Shown: piece after piece, positions 60,132 through 64,000 of the stretch
Numbering within the stretch: position 1 is the stretch's first letter
How the letters are laid out: each line of letters starts with the position of its first letter
Assembly: GCA_024707265.1 (NCBI GenBank)
Contig: JANQAB010000002.1
Coordinates: 1,198,188 to 1,262,187 of the forward strand
DNA length: 64,000 nt
Direction: 5' to 3'
From: Sporocytophaga sp.
Lineage (GTDB): Bacteria > Bacteroidota > Bacteroidia > Cytophagales > Cytophagaceae
Program-made: the position numbers and the translations under genes
The notes under the pieces: generated by a model
Database searches by the model: none
Told to the model about the DNA's origin: nothing
What the model saw: the letters and a program-made list of their open reading frames with translations, nothing else

Positions 60132-60677
60132 TTACCAGTTGGAAGATGTTTTTGTAAAGATATCCAATACCATCTGGTCCAGCATCTTATTTACTAATGT
60201 TCCTTCAACTTGTGACAATGACTGATTGGCAGGAAAATCGCCACTTGTAGGAGGGCTGGTGAATACATTGGTGAAACTGGCTTTTTCATCTAATGTATTA
60301 ATAAATTTTACTTCAATCTTTATAACCAATCTGTTAATACCTGCAATTTCATTTGATTGAATACCAGTATTTGTTACATCATAACCAATTATTCGGCCCT
60401 CAAGTTGCCAGTCACCATTACTTTTTACTAATACAAGGTTGGAATTTTGCTGATAGTAGCTTCTTAGTTTTTCAGTGAAAAGCTGTGAAAGGTTAGGCGG
60501 ACCATTGGCTGCGTCATTCGGAAAATTCAGGATAGAAATATTTTTTACTTCGGAAGGAATTCTTCCATCGGTAAAGGAATATACGCCACAACCTGTTAGG
60601 AAAGCAAGAATCAATACCAGCATTAGTGCATGCATGCTTAATCTAAACAGATTTGTGACAGGGATAAATTTATTCAT
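60132..60677 (-). CDS. lptE: LptE-family lipoprotein of LPS assembly
   Basis: A 181-residue outer-membrane lipoprotein that plugs the LptD barrel and helps insert lipopolysaccharide. The signal ends in a lipobox (LTGCGVYSF), and the mature part begins with the family pattern SFTDGRIPSEVKNISILNFPN. LTEKL-like and DWQLEGRIIGYDVT segments give the beta-strand framework. Length fits Bacteroidota LptE. It lies between the sigma-54 regulator gene and the TPR-like gene, an order conserved in the phylum. lptD is not in the window. Confidence 0.85.
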   Translation of the reverse strand: MNKFIPVTNLFRLSMHALMLVLILAFLTGCGVYSFTDGRIPSEVKNISILNFPNDAANGPPNLSQLFTEKLRSYYQQNSNLVLVKSNGDWQLEGRIIGYDVTNTGIQSNEIAGINRLVIKIEVKFINTLDEKASFTNVFTSPPTSGDFPANQSLSQVEGTLVNKMLDQMVLDIFTKTSSNW

Positions 60678-60712
60678 GATACTATATTCAAAATTCTTTT
60701 ATTAAATCAAAA

Positions 60713-61984
60713 TTATTCTTCAATTTCATACTGCTTTAGTTTCCTGTACAGTGTGCGTTCTGAAATGCCAAGGTCGCGTGCAGCGTTTTTTCTTTTATTA
60801 TGATTTCTTTTAAGCGCTTTCAGGATCATTTCTTTTTCCTTGTCTTCAAGTGAAAGAGATTCCTCTTCGGGCTCCTGAATTGCATCTTCTATTTTTTCTA
60901 TTTCAATTCGCGCATGTTCATGCACATGATCATCAGTAGGAGGTGGGAGCAAAAATTTAGCCTGACGTTGTTCTCTGGAATATACCTCTTCGGTGATTCC
61001 TGTAAACAAGTCGGGGTGATCTTTGATCATCTGTGATCCATAATTTTCATTTTGAAGAAGGTCAAAAACAAGTTTTTTTAACTCTGTCATGTCTTTCTTC
61101 ATGTCAAAGAGAATTTTATACAAAATATCTCTTTCTGAAAAATCATCTGTTTTGTTCTTATCTTTATTGTAAACTGCCGGAATTCCGCTGTGAGGTTCCG
61201 GAAGATATTTAACTAAAGTTTCCTTAGTAATATCTCTGTTAGTTTCCAGAACTGAAATCTGCTCTACAATATTTTTAAGCTGACGGATATTTCCCGGAAA
61301 ACGAAAATTGTTAAGGGCAATCTTGGCTTCTTCATTGAGCCTGATAGGCTGTACTTTGTATTTGTCTGCAAAATCTGAAGCGAATTTTCTAAAGAGTAAC
61401 TCTTTGTCGCCTTCACGATCCCTTAGAGGAGGGACGAAGATAGGTACTGTATTCAGTCTGTAATAAAGATCTTCCCGAAACTTCCCTTTTTCCACTGCCT
61501 TATAAAGGTCTACGTTTGTTGCAGCAACTACTCTTACATTGGTCTTTTGTACTTTAGAAGAGCCAACCTTTATAAATTCTCCGTTTTCAAGCACCCTTAG
61601 TAGTCTGGCTTGTGTGCCTATCGGCATTTCACCAATTTCATCCAAAAAAATAGTACCACCGTTAGTCACTTCGAAGTATCCTTTTCTCGCTTCGTGGGCT
61701 CCGGTAAATGAGCCTTTCTCATGACCAAATAATTCTGAATCTATGGTTCCTTCGGGAATTGCTCCGCAGTTGATGGCAATAAATTGACCATGCTTACGTG
61801 AACTTAGGGAATGTATTATTTTGGAAAAGGATTCTTTTCCGCTTCCGCTTTCTCCGGTAATTAAAACAGTCATGTCGGTGGGAGCTACCTGAATAGCAAC
61901 CTGAATTGCATGATTTAAAACCGGAGCATTACCAATAATCCCAAATCTTTGTTTCACGCTTTGTATTTCTTCATTCAGATTCAC
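60713..61984 (-). CDS. Sigma-54-dependent transcriptional activator without a receiver domain
   Basis: A 423-residue enhancer-binding protein that drives RNA polymerase with sigma-54. The AAA+ domain starts near residue 12 and shows Walker A GESGSGKES, the sigma-54 contact loop as GSFTGA (the usual form is GAFTGA), IFLDEIGEMP (Walker B) and RVVAATN. A linker of about 90 residues follows. A Fis-type helix-turn-helix (MILKALKRNHNKRKNAARDLGISERTLYRKL) ends the protein. There is no N-terminal sensory domain, so it may be controlled by level or by a partner. It lies 17 bases after miaB in a conserved gene order. Confidence 0.9.
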   Translation of the reverse strand: MNLNEEIQSVKQRFGIIGNAPVLNHAIQVAIQVAPTDMTVLITGESGSGKESFSKIIHSLSSRKHGQFIAINCGAIPEGTIDSELFGHEKGSFTGAHEARKGYFEVTNGGTIFLDEIGEMPIGTQARLLRVLENGEFIKVGSSKVQKTNVRVVAATNVDLYKAVEKGKFREDLYYRLNTVPIFVPPLRDREGDKELLFRKFASDFADKYKVQPIRLNEEAKIALNNFRFPGNIRQLKNIVEQISVLETNRDITKETLVKYLPEPHSGIPAVYNKDKNKTDDFSERDILYKILFDMKKDMTELKKLVFDLLQNENYGSQMIKDHPDLFTGITEEVYSREQRQAKFLLPPPTDDHVHEHARIEIEKIEDAIQEPEEESLSLEDKEKEMILKALKRNHNKRKNAARDLGISERTLYRKLKQYEIEE

Positions 61985-62001
61985 GGATTCTCCCTTCGAT
62001 T

Positions 62002-63459
62002 TTAATTAACTGATTTTGTTGAAGAGGGAATTATTTCTATAATTTCCCCAAAAAGAGTGGCAAGTGAACAGTCTGTTACAAGGACGTTCACATAATCACC
62101 AATTTTGCTGTCTCCTTTAGGGAACACAACAACTGTATTTTCAGAGTTCCTTCCTTTATATTCCAGATCTGATTTTTTAGATTCTCCTTCAACCAGCACT
62201 TTGTGTACTTTACCCAGCGCTTGCTTATTTCTGTATAGCGAATGTTCTTGTTGTAAATTGATTACCTCATTAAGACGCTTCATTTTAGTCTCTTCCGGAA
62301 TATCATCAGCATACTTTTTCTGAGCAAGGGTTCCCGGTCTTTCAGAGTAAGCAAACATATAAGCAAAATGAAATTTCACCTCTTCCATGAGAGACAATGT
62401 TTCCTGATGTTCTTCTTCTGTTTCTGTGCAGAAGCCTGTAATCATATCAGATGATATACCACATTCTTCTCCGATGATATTTCTGATGGCTTTTACTCTG
62501 TCGAGGTACCACTCTCTTGTGTAAGTACGGTTCATCAAATCCAGTACTCTGCTGTTACCGCTTTGAACCGGGAGGTGTATGTAGTTACAGATGTTCTCAT
62601 ACTTTTTGATTGTATATAGTACTTCATCTGTAATGTCTTTGGGGTGTGAAGTGGAGAACCTGACTCGCAGATCAGGGCTGATAAGCGCTACTTTTTCAAG
62701 TAACTGGGCAAAATTTACTTTTTCAATTCCATCTTCAGACTCCCATTTATAAGAATCCACATTCTGGCCAAGAAGGGTAACTTCTTTATAACCTTGTTCT
62801 ACCAGTTCTTTGGTTTCTTTTATTATAGAATGAGGATCTCTGCTTCGCTCTCGACCTCTTGTAAAGGGAACAACACAGAATGAACACATGTTGTCACAGC
62901 CTCTCATAATGGATACGAATGCACTGACACCATTTGAATTTAACCTTACAGGACTAATATCTGCATAAGTCTCTTCCTTTGATAAAAAGACATTAACAGC
63001 CTTGTTACCTTCATCTGCCTCTGCCATAAGATTTGGAAGATCTCTGTAAGCATCGGGTCCTATTACCAGGTCAACAATTTTTTCCTCTTCCAGGAATTTG
63101 GCTTTTAGCCTTTCCGCCATACATCCTAAAACTCCGATTGTCAGAGACCGCTTTCTTTTTTTCAAAGCATTAAACTGGGCAAGACGGTTTCTTACCTTTT
63201 GTTCTGCATTTTCTCTGATTGAACAGGTATTGATAAAAATCACATCAGCAAGCTCCATGCTGTTGGTTGTATCAAAACCATTCTTATGCATAATGGAAGT
63301 TACGATTTCGCTGTCAGAGAAATTCATCTGGCAGCCGTAGCTTTCTATATATAATTTTCTCTTATTACCTGTATTTTGTTCAAGGCTGATTCTGGGTAGA
63401 TCACAGGCGGCTTTTTCCTCTGCTGTCATTGATTCCTTATGATTGATCCTGTCTTCCAT
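62002..63459 (-). CDS. miaB: tRNA-2-methylthio-N6-isopentenyladenosine synthase
   Basis: A radical-SAM methylthiotransferase that adds a methylthio group to isopentenyl-A37 of tRNAs. The 485-residue protein has three domains: N-terminal UPF0004 ([15 protein letters not shown], Cys ligands also in [18 protein letters not shown] and [10 protein letters not shown]), the radical-SAM core with [20 protein letters not shown] (CxxxCxxC), and a C-terminal TRAM domain ([10 protein letters not shown], then [20 protein letters not shown]). It heads the operon with the sigma-54 activator, lptE, the TPR-like gene and secG. Confidence 0.94.
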   Translation of the reverse strand: MEDRINHKESMTAEEKAACDLPRISLEQNTGNKRKLYIESYGCQMNFSDSEIVTSIMHKNGFDTTNSMELADVIFINTCSIRENAEQKVRNRLAQFNALKKRKRSLTIGVLGCMAERLKAKFLEEEKIVDLVIGPDAYRDLPNLMAEADEGNKAVNVFLSKEETYADISPVRLNSNGVSAFVSIMRGCDNMCSFCVVPFTRGRERSRDPHSIIKETKELVEQGYKEVTLLGQNVDSYKWESEDGIEKVNFAQLLEKVALISPDLRVRFSTSHPKDITDEVLYTIKKYENICNYIHLPVQSGNSRVLDLMNRTYTREWYLDRVKAIRNIIGEECGISSDMITGFCTETEEEHQETLSLMEEVKFHFAYMFAYSERPGTLAQKKYADDIPEETKMKRLNEVINLQQEHSLYRNKQALGKVHKVLVEGESKKSDLEYKGRNSENTVVVFPKGDSKIGDYVNVLVTDCSLATLFGEIIEIIPSSTKSVN

Positions 63460-63477
63460 TTTAATAAATTATTTTTG

Positions 63478-63485
63478 CAAAGATA
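63478..63485 (-). promoter_or_regulatory. Possible -7 promoter element of the miaB operon
   Basis: The minus strand reads TATCTTTG, a good TAnnTTTG match, 19 bases before the miaB start codon. A CAAA on the plus strand nearby gives a TTTG upstream, but at 12 bases rather than the usual 19. Confidence 0.45.
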
Positions 63486-63546
63486 AGAAATTTATTTCAA
63501 ACTGACAGATTGGCAGATTTATTATTTACTAACCTGTTAATCAGCA

Positions 63547-64000
63547 TTAAAAGTTCAGTTCATCTATAAGTTTTTGATCCAGACCGTAAATATCCTTTCG
63601 GAAGTGGACATTTTCTTTGCTATCGGTCCAGGTGGTGAAGTATACAATGTAAACAGGTACTTTTTTCTTGAGTTTCATATATACTTCCTTATCCATTCCC
63701 AGAATTCTATTAATTTCTTTCTCTTTCCACATGCCTTGTTTTGCCAAAAGATATTGAGCCAGTTTCATTGGTTCTTCCAAGCGGATGCATCCATGACTGA
63801 ATCCTCTTTCCTTCTGAGTGAACAGGTGTTTAGCAGGCGTGTCATGAAGATAAACATCGAAAGTATTCGGAAATAAGAATTTCACCTTACCGAGAGGGTT
63901 TTCCGGTCCTGGAGGTTGTATAAAGGTCAGATTAAAGTTTTGTTCATTGAGTGTATGCCAAATTATGCTATCAGGATGAACAGGGGTATTCAGTTTACTG
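63547..64000 (-). CDS. L,D-transpeptidase (YkuD domain), 5' part outside the window
   Basis: Makes or edits peptidoglycan cross-links through a catalytic cysteine. The motif SHGCIRLEEPMKLA holds the nucleophile with its preceding His-Gly. LFPNTFDVYLHDTP before it is the conserved strand-loop that positions the substrate, and PPGPENPLGKVKF just upstream belongs to the same domain. The C-terminal segment KKKVPVYIVYFTTWTDSKENVHFRKDIYG is typical of the larger YcbB-like class. The frame stays open to the window edge, so the start shown is not the true one and the N-terminal domains are missing. It lies upstream of miaB, 87 bases from its start. Confidence 0.85.
   Translation of the reverse strand, partial: SKLNTPVHPDSIIWHTLNEQNFNLTFIQPPGPENPLGKVKFLFPNTFDVYLHDTPAKHLFTQKERGFSHGCIRLEEPMKLAQYLLAKQGMWKEKEINRILGMDKEVYMKLKKKVPVYIVYFTTWTDSKENVHFRKDIYGLDQKLIDELNF

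Overview
The window looks like chromosomal DNA of a Bacteroidota bacterium, most likely of the Cytophagales (a Cytophaga/Sporocytophaga-like organism). Signs are low GC, a C-terminal type IX secretion tail (YPNPS motif), the families DUF2851, DUF4159, MbnP and Rv1355c-like, many SASHDLKAP-type histidine kinases, a miaB-sigma54 regulator-lptE-TPR-secG gene order and few strong Shine-Dalgarno sites. No rRNA, tRNA, CRISPR array or prophage was seen. The organism name is inference.

Layout. 1-2.3 kb: a tandem LolA-like pair (first copy cut by the window edge) and pyrF. 2.3-8.8 kb: DUF2851, membrane proteins, an HTTM-like pair, a GT-C glycosyltransferase and a NeuD-type acetyltransferase, probably envelope/glycan related. 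9.6-18.1 kb: complex I membrane-arm genes nuoH-I-J-K-L-M-N, without nuoA-G. 18.2-22.4 kb: a long PurF-like amidotransferase, an IscA-type protein, methylmalonyl-CoA epimerase, a tiny lipoprotein and thiL. 22.6-44.2 kb: a dense signalling region with a 2097-residue poly-HAMP hybrid kinase, several kinases and single-domain receivers, a T9SS cargo protein, an MbnH/MbnP-like pair, a receiver-kinase gene broken by an IS21-type element, and a tight operon of ThiF-nitroreductase fusion, GNAT-like protein and 7TM-DISM kinase. 44.2-57.5 kb: housekeeping genes smc, desaturase, rsmE, DEAD-box helicase, POT transporter, groEL and groES. 57.7-64 kb: secG, a TPR protein, lptE, a sigma-54 activator, miaB and a partial L,D-transpeptidase.

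Sequence quality matters here. At least twelve reading-frame breaks lie at A/T homopolymers in conserved genes (nuoI, nuoL, nuoN twice, the purF-like gene twice, smc, rsmE, the helicase, groEL, a glycosyltransferase, a POT transporter). Nearly all are repaired by removing one A or T, so most are probably base-calling errors rather than pseudogenes. These genes are reported as single genes spanning the break. A G-rich block at 36609-36840, unlike anything else in the window, probably marks a bad assembly join beside the IS element.

The best candidate for an undescribed system is the operon at 38374-43560 with the paralogous receivers that flank it. It pairs an E1-like/nitroreductase fusion and an acyltransferase-like enzyme with a membrane sensor kinase, as a small-molecule signal maker and its receptor would be. 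That function is a hypothesis only.
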